Of a DNA stretch of 64,000 nucleotides, positions 48,251 through 58,049 are shown in pieces. A program made the position numbers and the translations under genes. Origin of the DNA: an uncultured Ruminiclostridium sp. (GTDB lineage Bacteria > Bacillota > Clostridia > Oscillospirales > Ruminococcaceae); NCBI GenBank assembly GCA_947594425.1, contig CANQED010000002.1, forward strand, positions 126,364 to 190,363. Reading direction: 5' to 3'. A model generated the notes under the pieces. That model saw nothing but the letters and a program-made list of their open reading frames with translations, had not been told where the DNA came from and searched no databases. Numbering within the stretch: the stretch's first letter is position 1; every line of letters starts with the position of its first letter.

Positions 48251-49914
48251 CAAAACGAATTTTCAGGTCTATATGTCTTGTGGCGATAGCGGTTTTTCTT
48301 GCCTGTGTAGTGCTCTTTCTCTGTGTGCTTTATGATTATTTCGGAAATGTTCAGCAAAACGGATTAAAGACGCAGACAGAGCTTGCGGCGCAGGGAGTCG
48401 AGGCTGTCGGCGCGGAATATTTTGAGGGACTTATTACAAAAGATTACCGTATCTCATGGATAAGCGCGGACGGAAAAGTGCTTTACGACAGCGAAGCGGA
48501 CTTGTCCGAAATGGAAAATCACCTTGAACGCGAGGAGATAAAGGAGGCGCTTGAATCAGGCTACGGCGAAAGCTCGCGCTACTCATCGACGCTTATGGAA
48601 CGCACGCTTTACAGCGCAAAAAGGCTGTCCGACGGAACAGTAGTCCGCCTTTCTGTCGCTCAAAGCACGCTCTTGATGCTGCTTCTCGGAATGCTGCAGC
48701 CTCTTGCGGTGATAATCCTTATCGCAATTGTGCTGTCGATGTTTTTAGCGTCGCGGTTGTCGAAGAAAATAGTAAAGCCGCTTAACAGCCTTGACCTTGA
48801 CGACCCGCTTTCAAACGAGGGATATGACGAATTGTCACCGCTGCTCCGCCGTATAGATACCCAGCAGCGGCAAATCAAAAATCAAGCTGACGAACTCAGA
48901 AAAAGGCAGGAAGAATTTGAAGCCGTTACCGAAAATATGTCGGAGGGGATAGTTGTCCTTAATACAAAAGGCGTGATCCTCAGCATAAACCGCGCGGCGG
49001 AAAAGCTTTTTGACGCTTCACATGACCGCGTCGGGCAGCATATGCTGTCTATCAATCGCAGCGCCGAAATATCCGAACTTCTTTCTCAAATAGAAAAAGG
49101 CGTCCGTGCGGAGAAAACGCTTGAATTGAAAGGCAGAAAATACCGATTAGATATAAGCCCTGTATCGGAGGATGAAAAAGTTACCGGCGCTGTGCTTTTA
49201 ATGCTCGATGTTACGGAAAAAGAGCAGGCGGAGCAAATGCGCCGAGAACTTACCGCTAATGTTTCCCACGAGCTCAAAACGCCTTTGCATACCATCGCGG
49301 GGTGCGCGGAGCTTTTGGAAAACGGCATGGTGCGCCCCGAAGATACGGCGAGGTTCTATTCTCAAATCAGCAATGAAACCGCCCGCATGATCGCTTTGGT
49401 GGAAGATATTATACGCCTTTCCCATTTGGACGAGGGTGCGGAGGATATAAAGCGGGAGCGCGTCGATCTTTACGAGCTTGCTGCCCAAACGGTGAAGTCG
49501 CTTTCCCACGAGGCGGAAAATGTCGGTGTTTCCGTCAGCATTGAGGGTGAAAACGCTGTAGTATATGGCATACCGCAGCTTCTTGAAAGCATTGTTTATA
49601 ACCTCACGGACAACGCGATAAAATATAACCGTCAGGGCGGAATGGTAAAAGTATCGGTAGAACGCCTTTCGGATGGCGTCCGCCTCACGGTATCCGATAC
49701 GGGGATCGGTATTCCGCCCGAACATCAAGAGCGCATTTTCGAGCGGTTCTACCGAGTAGACAAGAGCCGTTCAAAAGAGCTTGGCGGCACCGGCTTGGGA
49801 TTATCCATCGTCAAACACGCAGCAAGACTTCATAATGCGAAAATAGAACTGCAAAGCGTTGAGGGAGAGGGCACGAAGGTAAAGGTCACTTTCCCGACAG
49901 CAGAGGATGAATAA
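48247..49914 (+). CDS. phoR: PhoR-type sensor histidine kinase
   Basis: 555 aa. Two membrane helices (about residues 8-30 and 140-165) flank an extracytoplasmic sensor. Then come a HAMP-like linker, a PAS domain (ENMSEGIVVLNTKG), HisKA with phospho-His in NVSHELKTPLHT, and HATPase_c with N box NAIKYN, G1 SDTGIGIPP and G2 GGTGLGLSI. Overlaps phoP by 4 nt. Followed by a terminator. Confidence 0.95.
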   Translation: MTKRIFRSICLVAIAVFLACVVLFLCVLYDYFGNVQQNGLKTQTELAAQGVEAVGAEYFEGLITKDYRISWISADGKVLYDSEADLSEMENHLEREEIKEALESGYGESSRYSSTLMERTLYSAKRLSDGTVVRLSVAQSTLLMLLLGMLQPLAVIILIAIVLSMFLASRLSKKIVKPLNSLDLDDPLSNEGYDELSPLLRRIDTQQRQIKNQADELRKRQEEFEAVTENMSEGIVVLNTKGVILSINRAAEKLFDASHDRVGQHMLSINRSAEISELLSQIEKGVRAEKTLELKGRKYRLDISPVSEDEKVTGAVLLMLDVTEKEQAEQMRRELTANVSHELKTPLHTIAGCAELLENGMVRPEDTARFYSQISNETARMIALVEDIIRLSHLDEGAEDIKRERVDLYELAAQTVKSLSHEAENVGVSVSIEGENAVVYGIPQLLESIVYNLTDNAIKYNRQGGMVKVSVERLSDGVRLTVSDTGIGIPPEHQERIFERFYRVDKSRSKELGGTGLGLSIVKHAARLHNAKIELQSVEGEGTKVKVTFPTAEDE

Positions 49915-49932
49915 TGTAGAATATAAAATTCA

Positions 49933-49962
49933 AAGACCGCGGCGATAGAACGCGGTCTTATA
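49933..49962 (+). terminator. Terminator of the pst-pho operon
   Basis: Perfect 9-bp stem AAGACCGCG/CGCGGTCTT (49933-49941 with 49951-49959), then ATAAGATTTATT. The T tract is poor. Confidence 0.65.
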
Positions 49963-49980
49963 AGATTTATTACATTTTGT

Positions 49981-50021
49981 ATGGAATGGATTTTAGAGTT
50001 TGTTTCTAAAATTCATTCCAT
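49981..50021. repeat. 17-bp inverted repeat between phoR and the DinB-like gene
   Basis: ATGGAATGGATTTTAGA/TCTAAAATTCATTCCAT with a 7-nt loop and one G-U pair. It lies between convergent genes but has no clear T tract. It may act as a terminator or be a decayed mobile-element end. Confidence 0.6.
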
Positions 50022-50061
50022 ATTTACATTTTTATATCGGTTATGTTAAGATAATTACCAT

Positions 50062-50658
50062 TCAAAATCGAAAGGAGAAATGTAAATTGCCGAAATTAAG
50101 TACGATAAGTTGTGTGGAAGCTGAACCGCTGAAACGGATATAATTTGTGGCGGTCAACCTTATCACGCAAGGACTGTTCATTCCTACTTCTATCATGTAC
50201 TCGAAAAGCGCCTCCGGACGGATAGCTTTACCAAATTCGATCGCTTCCTCGGGCTCAAGAGCATTGCCCGTGTCGGTTATAGGCGAGCCTATCTTCTTTT
50301 GCCGGCTTTTATTGAATATCTGATCACGGTCCGCCAGAAGTATATTGCTGACCAGATCCTCTATCCTCGCGGTGTGCCAGAGCTGCCACACCATAGGCAC
50401 CCTGTCAGCGCCGGCATAGTGAAGATCGGTCTCCCACGGCTGTCTTGGCACAAGGTCATTTTGGTGACCAGCAAGTATATACTCCGCCACATAGTCCGCC
50501 ATGGTTTTCTCGCTTCCGCCGGACACGCACGCCGGGTGCACAAGCGCGTGAAGCTGAAGTGCCAGAGATTTTACCTTCTCGGGGTCTCTCTTATCTAACG
50601 CCTCATGGAAAGCGGAGTTGACTGTATTGTAATTATCATAGAATTTCTGCTTAGTCAT
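50062..50658 (-). CDS. DinB-like family protein, C-terminus atypical
   Basis: 198 aa, AAAGGGAG site. The four-helix DinB/YfiT-type fold is suggested by LQLHALVHPACVSG, ETDLHYAGADRVPMVWQLWHTARIEDLVSN (the His residues are likely metal ligands). The final ~30 residues (TNYIRFSGSASTQL to NLHFSFRF) do not look like the family and run to a chance stop, so the gene may be truncated or frameshifted at the 3' end. Enzymatic role unknown; relatives include thiol-dependent transferases. Confidence 0.7.
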   Translation of the reverse strand: MTKQKFYDNYNTVNSAFHEALDKRDPEKVKSLALQLHALVHPACVSGGSEKTMADYVAEYILAGHQNDLVPRQPWETDLHYAGADRVPMVWQLWHTARIEDLVSNILLADRDQIFNKSRQKKIGSPITDTGNALEPEEAIEFGKAIRPEALFEYMIEVGMNSPCVIRLTATNYIRFSGSASTQLIVLNFGNLHFSFRF

Positions 50659-50898
50659 GGTGGTTGCTCCCTTTAGATTTTGATTTGTTAAGATAAATTA
50701 TATCAGCCGCGCAAGGGAATGTCAAGAGCTTTAGAACGAGGCGAAAAGCCGATATTCATAAAGTATTACTTACAGCGATAAATGATTCGAAAAGCCCAAA
50801 AAGTATTCATGAACTTGTGGCAATACGATTATTATACATTACACTTTTGAGTGCGACAAGGAGTTCATAGAGAGGAAATTTTGACGCTTCACATAACA

Positions 50899-50931
50899 CA
50901 TCTCCCTCAAGGAATTACCTTGAGGGAGATG
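50899..50931. repeat. Perfect 14-bp hairpin in the 50659-51002 gap
   Basis: CATCTCCCTCAAGG-AATTA-CCTTGAGGGAGATG. This is of the short palindromic type scattered in many Firmicute genomes. The rest of the gap holds nothing I recognise; the GH3 gene ends at its right edge. Confidence 0.65.
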
Positions 50932-51002
50932 GATAAATCTTAATTCTCCGTTAATGATATCACGCTAAACTCACGGGGACATTGTTATTATCTCAAGCTA
51001 TA

Positions 51003-53081
51003 TCAGCGGGTAATCTTCACGCTCACGCAGCTTGTGCCGCTCAAGCTTTCGCTGAGCTTGTCGGGCTGGCAAACTCCCGCATACAGCGTGAACGCGTCGG
51101 AGTATACGCCGCGCTCGCCGTTTTCGTCAACGTCGGTGAGCATATCCTTATCGAAAGGCACTTCTACGGTCTTTTCCTCCCCCGCCATAAGGCTAACTCG
51201 CATAAAGCCGCAAAGGCTGTGGCGCGGCAGGGCGTATTTTCCCTCGCTCTTAATGTATAATTGCACGACCTCTTCGGTATCTCTGCCGCCGCAGTTTTTG
51301 ACCGTGACCTTAGCGGTATCGCCGAGATATTCAAGCCCGGTACACTCTACCCGCGAATACGTCAACCCATAGCCGAACGGGAAAAGAATATTCTCGTCGG
51401 TAAAGCGATAGCTCCTGCCGCGCATAGAATAATCCTCAAAGTCGGGCAGCTTCTCGCTGTCGGCGTAAAATGTCACCGGCAATTTACCCGACGGGGACAC
51501 GTCGCCGAAAAGTATACGCGCAAGCGCCGTGCCGCCCTCGCTCCCGGGGTACCACACATGGATAAGCGCGTCGGGATCATACTGTATATTTATCGAGCTG
51601 CCCGCCGCGCACACTATCACAGTGGGCTTTTGAAGCTCGGATATAAGCTGAATTAAGCGGCGCTGACTTTCGGGCAGGAGCAGATCTTTTTTATCTCCGG
51701 AGGAAAACTCGTTGCCGGTGTCGCCCTCTTCTCCCTCGATAGTCGCGTCAAGTCCTACGCACAATATCACCGCGTCCGCATTTTCTGCGGCGGCAAGCGC
51801 CTCGGCGTATCTGTCGCCCGCTAACGCAAGTCCCGATATACGGTCCTTATAAAGGTGGCAGCCCTCGGCATAGAGCACCCGCCCCTTAAATCTTTCGGTT
51901 ATCCCGCGCAAAAATGTGACGTACCCGTCCGCACGCCCGCAATAATTGCCCTCTAGCGCGGCGGTGCTGTCGGCGTTAGGTCCTATCACGGCGATAGTTT
52001 TGAGCTTATTCTCGTCGAGCGGGAGTATGCCGTTATTTTTAAGCATTACCATACTGCGCTCGGCGCTGAGCTCGTTTTCTCTCTTATGCTCGGGGCAGGA
52101 TATGACGGTATACGGTATACTGTCGTATTCGCACTCGTCGTCAAACATACCGAGCAATATCCTTGTGCGCAAAACATGCACGCAGGCGCGGCGTATGTCC
52201 TCTTTAGTGATAAGTCCCTCGTCAAGTGCCGCGAGCAAATTCATATACGTACAGCCGCAATTTACATCGCAGCCCGCCTTTAGCGCCATAGCTGCCGACT
52301 CGGTCGGAGTGGCGGTGACGTGGTGGTTCTCGTGAAAATCTCTTATTGCCCAGCAGTCTGATACAAAATACCCGTCAAAGCCCCATTCTTTAAGCTTTTG
52401 CATAAGGGTATCGCTCGCGCAAGCGGGCTCGCCGTTTACACGATTATACGCCCCCATAACGCCCTGCACCTTAGCGTCCTTTATCAGCGCCCTGAACGCG
52501 GGGAGATAGGTCTGCTCCATCTCTTGCTTGGACACCTTAGCGTCAAATTCGTGGCGCAATGCCTCGGGGCCGCTGTGTACCGCGAAATGCTTAGCGCAGG
52601 CGGTGGCGCGGAGGACTTTTCCCTCGCCCTGAAGCCCCCTTACATACGCTGAGCCGAGACTTGCCGTAAGATACGGGTCCTCGCCGTAGGTCTCGTGACC
52701 CCTGCCCCAGCGCGGATCGCGAAAGATATTGATATTAGGCGACCATATGGTAAGCCCCTTATAGATATCGCGGTCGCCGCGCCTTGAACAGGCGTTGTAT
52801 TTAGCGCGCGCCTCTATCGAGGTTATCTCGGCTATGCGGCGCACGGTTTCGGTATCGAATGCCGCCGCAAGACCTATCGCCTGCGGGAAAACCGTAGACG
52901 TGCCCGCGCGCGCAAGCCCGTGCAGCCCCTCGTTCCACCAGTTATAGGCGGGTATGCCGAGCCGCTCTACCGCGGGCGCGTCGTATCTCAGCTGTGCCGC
53001 CTGCTCCTCGGTGGTAAGCTCGTCAGCGAGCGTCTCGGCGCGATCATGTGCGCTCAAAGTCTTGTCAAGATATTTTTTCAT
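51003..53081 (-). CDS. GH3 family glycosidase (beta-xylosidase/beta-glucosidase type)
   Basis: 692 aa, no signal peptide, so cytoplasmic. The N-terminal TIM barrel has YNWWNEGLHGLARAG, a segment typical of GH3 beta-xylosidases. The nucleophile Asp is in FVSDCWAI (about residue 241), and the second domain has KNNGILPL and IGPNAD. A C-terminal FnIII-like domain follows (FPFGYGLTYS). Last gene of the fur-znu-GH2-GH3 operon, 18 nt after the GH2 gene. It probably works on oligosaccharides released or trimmed by the GH2 enzyme. Confidence 0.93.
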   Translation of the reverse strand: MKKYLDKTLSAHDRAETLADELTTEEQAAQLRYDAPAVERLGIPAYNWWNEGLHGLARAGTSTVFPQAIGLAAAFDTETVRRIAEITSIEARAKYNACSRRGDRDIYKGLTIWSPNINIFRDPRWGRGHETYGEDPYLTASLGSAYVRGLQGEGKVLRATACAKHFAVHSGPEALRHEFDAKVSKQEMEQTYLPAFRALIKDAKVQGVMGAYNRVNGEPACASDTLMQKLKEWGFDGYFVSDCWAIRDFHENHHVTATPTESAAMALKAGCDVNCGCTYMNLLAALDEGLITKEDIRRACVHVLRTRILLGMFDDECEYDSIPYTVISCPEHKRENELSAERSMVMLKNNGILPLDENKLKTIAVIGPNADSTAALEGNYCGRADGYVTFLRGITERFKGRVLYAEGCHLYKDRISGLALAGDRYAEALAAAENADAVILCVGLDATIEGEEGDTGNEFSSGDKKDLLLPESQRRLIQLISELQKPTVIVCAAGSSINIQYDPDALIHVWYPGSEGGTALARILFGDVSPSGKLPVTFYADSEKLPDFEDYSMRGRSYRFTDENILFPFGYGLTYSRVECTGLEYLGDTAKVTVKNCGGRDTEEVVQLYIKSEGKYALPRHSLCGFMRVSLMAGEEKTVEVPFDKDMLTDVDENGERGVYSDAFTLYAGVCQPDKLSESLSGTSCVSVKITR

Positions 53082-53099
53082 ATGCTTTCCCCTATAATT

Positions 53100-56000
53100 T
53101 TATTCGTCGCCTGCGGTTATCACAAACGAATTAAAGTCAAAGTCGCAGCCCGGCAAAAACGCGAACCGCACGGTATATTTTCCCCTCATATCGGGCAAGG
53201 GACAGGATACCGATATGGCCTCCTCGCTGAAAGGAAACTCTATTATCTGCTTTATTTCCTCGCCGCTGTCCGACTGAAAATATACATGTATCGAATCGTT
53301 GTCGTGGCGCGTCCTGCCGTTTACGGTTATCTTAGAGCAGCCTTTGACAAAGTCCATATCCTCATAATCGATAAATACGTTGTTGCCTATCTTGTTTATA
53401 GAATTATTTTCTTTGACAAAAGTGTCTCCGTGCAGGGTGTCACAGTCTGCGGCGGGTATCAGCTCGTATGCCTTAAGCTTAGGCTCAAAGCAAAAGCCGC
53501 CGAAATCTATCCTTAAATCGCACTTGTCAAACTCGAAGTATATGTCCTTTAGCCCCGTTATCCTCTTATCAAGCGTATAGCTGTTTTCTATGTACGTCTG
53601 CCAGATAAAGTCCGCCTGATAGGTAAACTCGCCGAGGCGCTCGGAGCCGTCCTCATACGGCTTTCCTGCCCAGAGCCTGAACTTAAACGGCGCGTTAGAG
53701 TGCCAGTTTATCACGCTTATTGAGAATTTGTCGCTGCCGTATTTTCCGAAATCGGTCTTTAAAAAGCCGACTATGTTATTATCCCTCTTGATATTTACGC
53801 CGCCGCGCTGTACCTCGTCCATAGGCTTAAGGCTGTAGCTGTAAAGGCAACCCGGCTGAAATTCGTACGGGTCTAAGCACGGTCTGCCAAAGCCCTCGGC
53901 ACAAAATTCGAGCTCGGATATCACCTCGGGCTGTCCCTTTCCGTTATCACAGCGGCAGGAGAGCCTGAACGCCCCGTCGCCGAGCGCCTTAACAGTCACG
54001 GTATTGCCGCTGACGCTCACCTCGCCAAGGTTGGTCGCTATGCCGCTGTCGGTGACGGCGCTCCACGTAAGTGTGGTGTAGTCGGCGTTCTCGGGATAGA
54101 GCCGCGCGCTTACCTCGCAGGTCGGTCTGTCGGGACTGAGCACCACGTCGCCCTTACGTATAAGCTCTATCTTTCTCAGCGGCGTTTCGGTGATATCGGG
54201 AGAAAATGTGACGTTCTCGCTAAGGCACACGCCCTGCCTTACCTCGGCGGGGAGCGCGGTTATAGTTACGCTCTCGTCGGGCAGCCCTTTAGCAGAGGCG
54301 GTGACAGTTATCTCCCCCGCCTTGCCGCTTGACGCGACGAATGCCACAGCCTTGCCCGAAAACAGCCGCCTCGATACGGATTTATATTCGTCATAGTCGG
54401 TGCTGTCGCCGTTATCAAAGCCGACCAGCCGCCCGCCCGTGACCTTTATGCTTACGCGGTCGCGGGCATTTTCTACGGGATAGCCGTCCTTGTCTACTGT
54501 AGATATAACTATCGCCGCTATGTCCTCGCCGTCCGCGAGTATCGAGGTGCGCTCGGGTGAGAGCACTATCCTTGCGCTGTCGGAGAATGAGTGCTTTACA
54601 TCCGAGAGTACTTCTCCGCTGTCGGTAACGCCTGTTACCCTTATCTCGCCCTTTTCGTACGGCACCTGCCAAGCCGCAGTGTATTCGCTTACCGCCTTTT
54701 TGCCGACCGAGCGCCCGTTTACGAAAAGCTCGACCTCTTTAAGATTAGTATAAGCTACCACGTCGATAAGCTGTCCCTCGTTAAAGTCCCAGTACGGCAT
54801 AAGGTGCAATACGTTTTTGCCGCTCCACGCCGCCTGATACAGATAAAAGCTGTCCTTTTTAAGTCCCGCGGTGTCTATATTGCCGTAATAGGCGTTTTTG
54901 GTAGAATACGGCGAGGGCTCTCCGATATAGTCCGCCCCCGTCCATATAAACATACCCGCGCATACGTCTATATCGCGGTTGTCCGCTATGACCTTTTGCG
55001 CGGTCTTTGCGCCCGCGCCCGCCTTACAGTTTCCGAGTGAGGAGCATTGCAGGTCGTCATGAGTCATAAAGCAGGAGGATAGGGGGAAATGATATACCCC
55101 TCGGCTCTTTACGCCCGAGGTGGTCTCGCTGCCGTATATACGCCAGTCGGGGTGCTCGACGTGGTGCTTCTCATACAATTCTTCGCCGTAATTATAGCCC
55201 GCGAGGTCTACCTGCTCGGCGCAGTTTTGCGCCCCTTGCCACGGCATATAGTTAGAGCCGATGGTGGTGGGCGCGTTTATCAGCGGGTCGTGCTTTCTTA
55301 CCGCGGCGTTAAGCATCTTCGCCACCTCGCAGCCGCGCGGAGAAACGTGGGTGTCGTATATCTCATTGCCTACGCTCCACATAATCACCGAGGGGTGATT
55401 GCGGTCGCGGCATATCCACGCGGCGACGTCCTTTTCGTACCACTCGCCGAAAAAGCGCGCATAGTCGTACTCGGTCTTAGGTCTCTCCCACATATCGAAA
55501 AGCTCGCTGTCTACAAGTATCCCGAGCTCGTCGCATAAGTCCATAAACGCCGAGGCGGGAGGATTGTGCGAGGTGCGCACCGCGTTAGCGCCCATTTCTT
55601 TCATTTTTAATAGCTGACGACGCGCCATAGACTTATTAAACGCCGCGCCGACACAGCCGAGGTCGTGGTGCAGGCACACGCCGTTAAGCTTTATATGCCT
55701 GCCGTTAAGATAAAATCCGCTGTCGGGGCGGTATTCTATGCTCCTAAGTCCCACGCGGCAGACGCTCTCGTCAATAGTCGCGCCGTCCTTTATGAGCCTG
55801 ACCGATAGGCTGAGCAGATTGGGCGACGCAATATCCCATATATGCTCCTGCCCGATATTATTAAGCGTAAAATCCGCTGTGACGGTCATTTCGGCCTTAT
55901 ATGTACCCTTATACAATTCTGCGCCGTCCGAGCGCAAGGCTATCTCTACGTCGAGCCCCTCGGCATTAGCGGTGTCAGCCGTAACATGACAATTCCACCC

Positions 56001-56459
56001 GTCGCCCTTCTCGGCGTGGAAATATACCCCGTCGGTGACGATATGCGCGGTATCGGTAACATAAAGATATACGTCGCGGAATATCCCCGCCCCCGAGTAC
56101 CAGCGGCTGTTAGGAGCCTCGTGCCGCACGAGCACGGTTATCTCATTTTCTCCGTCGTGAAGATAGTCCGTCAGCTCCGCCTCGAAAGAGGTATACCCGT
56201 ATCTCCACTCTTTGCAGACCGCGCCGTTTACGTACACAGTGCAGTTCATATACACGCCCTCAAAATAAAGGCGTATGCTCTTGCCGCTTATTTTGCCGAA
56301 ATCATAGACCTTTTTATACCTGCCGTAGGACGTTTCGTACAAGTCCTTAACATTGTATATAAGCCAGTCGTGGGGCAGATGTATCGGCGCATACTCTGCC
56401 TGCTCGGTGGGCGAGGAGCATTTGCAAAAGCTCCAGCCGTCGTTAAAAAGTACTTTCAT
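53100..56459 (-). CDS. GH2 family glycosidase (beta-galactosidase-like), multidomain
   Basis: 1119 aa, no signal peptide. GH2 sandwich and TIM barrel: acid/base Glu in MWSVGNEIYD (about residue 360), nucleophile Glu in YGSETTSG (about 443), plus RTSHNPP. Next come a DUF4982-like segment (ELFVNGRSVGKKAV), Ig-like domains (ARIVLSPERTSILADGED), and C-terminal beta-sandwich modules resembling CBM6 or malectin (FDKCDLRIDFGGF). Its ATG overlaps the znuB stop (ATGA) with CAGGAGG ahead, so it is translationally coupled to a metal transporter. Substrate uncertain. Confidence 0.92.
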   Translation of the reverse strand: MKVLFNDGWSFCKCSSPTEQAEYAPIHLPHDWLIYNVKDLYETSYGRYKKVYDFGKISGKSIRLYFEGVYMNCTVYVNGAVCKEWRYGYTSFEAELTDYLHDGENEITVLVRHEAPNSRWYSGAGIFRDVYLYVTDTAHIVTDGVYFHAEKGDGWNCHVTADTANAEGLDVEIALRSDGAELYKGTYKAEMTVTADFTLNNIGQEHIWDIASPNLLSLSVRLIKDGATIDESVCRVGLRSIEYRPDSGFYLNGRHIKLNGVCLHHDLGCVGAAFNKSMARRQLLKMKEMGANAVRTSHNPPASAFMDLCDELGILVDSELFDMWERPKTEYDYARFFGEWYEKDVAAWICRDRNHPSVIMWSVGNEIYDTHVSPRGCEVAKMLNAAVRKHDPLINAPTTIGSNYMPWQGAQNCAEQVDLAGYNYGEELYEKHHVEHPDWRIYGSETTSGVKSRGVYHFPLSSCFMTHDDLQCSSLGNCKAGAGAKTAQKVIADNRDIDVCAGMFIWTGADYIGEPSPYSTKNAYYGNIDTAGLKKDSFYLYQAAWSGKNVLHLMPYWDFNEGQLIDVVAYTNLKEVELFVNGRSVGKKAVSEYTAAWQVPYEKGEIRVTGVTDSGEVLSDVKHSFSDSARIVLSPERTSILADGEDIAAIVISTVDKDGYPVENARDRVSIKVTGGRLVGFDNGDSTDYDEYKSVSRRLFSGKAVAFVASSGKAGEITVTASAKGLPDESVTITALPAEVRQGVCLSENVTFSPDITETPLRKIELIRKGDVVLSPDRPTCEVSARLYPENADYTTLTWSAVTDSGIATNLGEVSVSGNTVTVKALGDGAFRLSCRCDNGKGQPEVISELEFCAEGFGRPCLDPYEFQPGCLYSYSLKPMDEVQRGGVNIKRDNNIVGFLKTDFGKYGSDKFSISVINWHSNAPFKFRLWAGKPYEDGSERLGEFTYQADFIWQTYIENSYTLDKRITGLKDIYFEFDKCDLRIDFGGFCFEPKLKAYELIPAADCDTLHGDTFVKENNSINKIGNNVFIDYEDMDFVKGCSKITVNGRTRHDNDSIHVYFQSDSGEEIKQIIEFPFSEEAISVSCPLPDMRGKYTVRFAFLPGCDFDFNSFVITAGDE

Positions 56460-57286
56460 ATATCCTCCTGAGGTTTGGGCGTAGATTTTCTTACTCTCTT
56501 AATTATATACCCTGCGGCGCAAAAAATCAAGAACGCCGCAAGAAATGCAAGTACCACCGACGCTCCCGCAGGAAAATCTAACTCGCAGGTGACTTCCATC
56601 CCCGCGATAAAGCATACCTCCGACAGCACCGCGCTGCATACCGTCACCCCGCGAAAGCTCTTAAACACCCGCATGCTCGACAGCGCGGGAAAAACTATCA
56701 GGCTGGATATCAGCAGCGCGCCCATTATCCTCATGCCGACGACCACAGTGAGCGCGGTAAGCAGCGAGATAACGGTATCGTACAGCTCGGTGCGCACGCC
56801 CGTCGCCCCTGCAAAGCCCTCGTCAAAGGTCACCGCGAATATTTTATTATAGAAAACTATAAACAGTATTATTACCACCGCCGAGCATAGCACACTTAGC
56901 AAGAGGTCGTCGCCCGTTATCGCCATAATGCTGCCGAACATATAGCTGCTGACGTCGGCATTGCCGCCCGATTGAGATAGCACGACCGCGCCTATAGCGA
57001 GCGCCCCCGAGGAGAACACCGCCACCGCCGCGTCGCCGCTCAGCTTGCCCGCGCCGCTTAGCTTTAGCAGTAAAAAGGCGGCTATGACGACCACGGGGAT
57101 AGATACCCACAGCGGGGCTAAATTCATCGCCGCCGCGACCGCCAGCGCGCCGAACCCGACATGCGACAGCCCGTCGCCTATCATAGAAAAGCGCTTTAAT
57201 ACCAGCGGCACTCCGAGCAGTGACGAGCAAAGCGACACGAGCATACCCACAATAAGCGCCCGCTGGAAAAATTCGTAGGACAGCAT
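56456..57286 (-). CDS. znuB: Metal ABC transporter permease (ZnuB/MntB family)
   Basis: 276 aa from the ATG at 57286, 1 nt after the znuC stop; the track start at 57325 overlaps znuC. Eight to nine membrane helices. Family blocks: GDGLSHVGFGALA, GRGVRTE-like GATGVRTELYD and MGALLISSLIVFPALSS. Zinc is favoured over manganese by the His-rich partner proteins. Part of fur-znuA-znuC-znuB. Confidence 0.9.
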   Translation of the reverse strand: MLSYEFFQRALIVGMLVSLCSSLLGVPLVLKRFSMIGDGLSHVGFGALAVAAAMNLAPLWVSIPVVVIAAFLLLKLSGAGKLSGDAAVAVFSSGALAIGAVVLSQSGGNADVSSYMFGSIMAITGDDLLLSVLCSAVVIILFIVFYNKIFAVTFDEGFAGATGVRTELYDTVISLLTALTVVVGMRIMGALLISSLIVFPALSSMRVFKSFRGVTVCSAVLSEVCFIAGMEVTCELDFPAGASVVLAFLAAFLIFCAAGYIIKRVRKSTPKPQEDI

Positions 57287-57287
57287 A

Positions 57288-58049
57288 TCAAGCACTTTCC
57301 CCGCCCCCTTTCGTATGGTGCTCACAGCAGCAATGACAGTCGCAGGTGCTCATTGTGTGGAAGATGTCAGACGCGCGGTATTCCTCGGTCGTGCCGAAAT
57401 AATACTGCCCGCCCTCCATATGCAGCACGCGGTTAGAGCACCTCAGCGCCCCGTTAAGGTCGTGGGAGATCATAATTACGGTGACCCCCATATCCTTATT
57501 CAGCCGCCGCACGGTATCATACATATCCTGCGCGGAGTAGGGGTCGAGCCCCGAAATAGGCTCGTCGAGCAGCAGCAGCTTCTCGGTGGCGCACAGCGCC
57601 CGCGCGAGCAGCACCCTTTGCTGCTGCCCGCCGGACAGCTCGCGGTAGCTTCTGCCCGAGAGCATATCCACCCCGGTAAGCTTCATATATTCCTCCGCCT
57701 TATTTTTGTCGGATTTAGAATAAAACGGCTTTATCCCAAGCTTAGACAGTCTGCCCGAAAGCACGACCTCTCTTACCGTCGCGGGAAAATCCCTCTGGGT
57801 CAAAGTCTGCTGCGGCAGATAGCCTATCTCGCTTTGCTTTAGCCCGCCCGAGAATATTATCTGCCCCGACTGCGGCTGCTTTAGACCGAGCAATAATTTC
57901 ATAAGCGTGGTCTTACCGCTACCGTTTTCACCTACTATGCCGAGAAAGTCCCCCTGATATACGGTAAACGACAGGTCGTTTATCACATTAAGACCCTCGT
58001 ATCCCGCGGATAGATTTTTACATTCGATAAGCGTCTGCGTACTAAACAT
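57288..58049 (-). CDS. znuC: Metal ABC transporter ATP-binding protein with Cys/His tail
   Basis: 253 aa. Walker A GENGSGKTTL, signature [15 protein letters not shown], Walker B LLLDEPISGLDP. The C-terminus ends with CDCHCCCEHHTKGGGESA, a dense Cys/His cluster not normal for this family that could bind zinc. Overlaps znuA by 8 nt. Drives uptake through ZnuB. Confidence 0.93.
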   Translation of the reverse strand: MFSTQTLIECKNLSAGYEGLNVINDLSFTVYQGDFLGIVGENGSGKTTLMKLLLGLKQPQSGQIIFSGGLKQSEIGYLPQQTLTQRDFPATVREVVLSGRLSKLGIKPFYSKSDKNKAEEYMKLTGVDMLSGRSYRELSGGQQQRVLLARALCATEKLLLLDEPISGLDPYSAQDMYDTVRRLNKDMGVTVIMISHDLNGALRCSNRVLHMEGGQYYFGTTEEYRASDIFHTMSTCDCHCCCEHHTKGGGESA

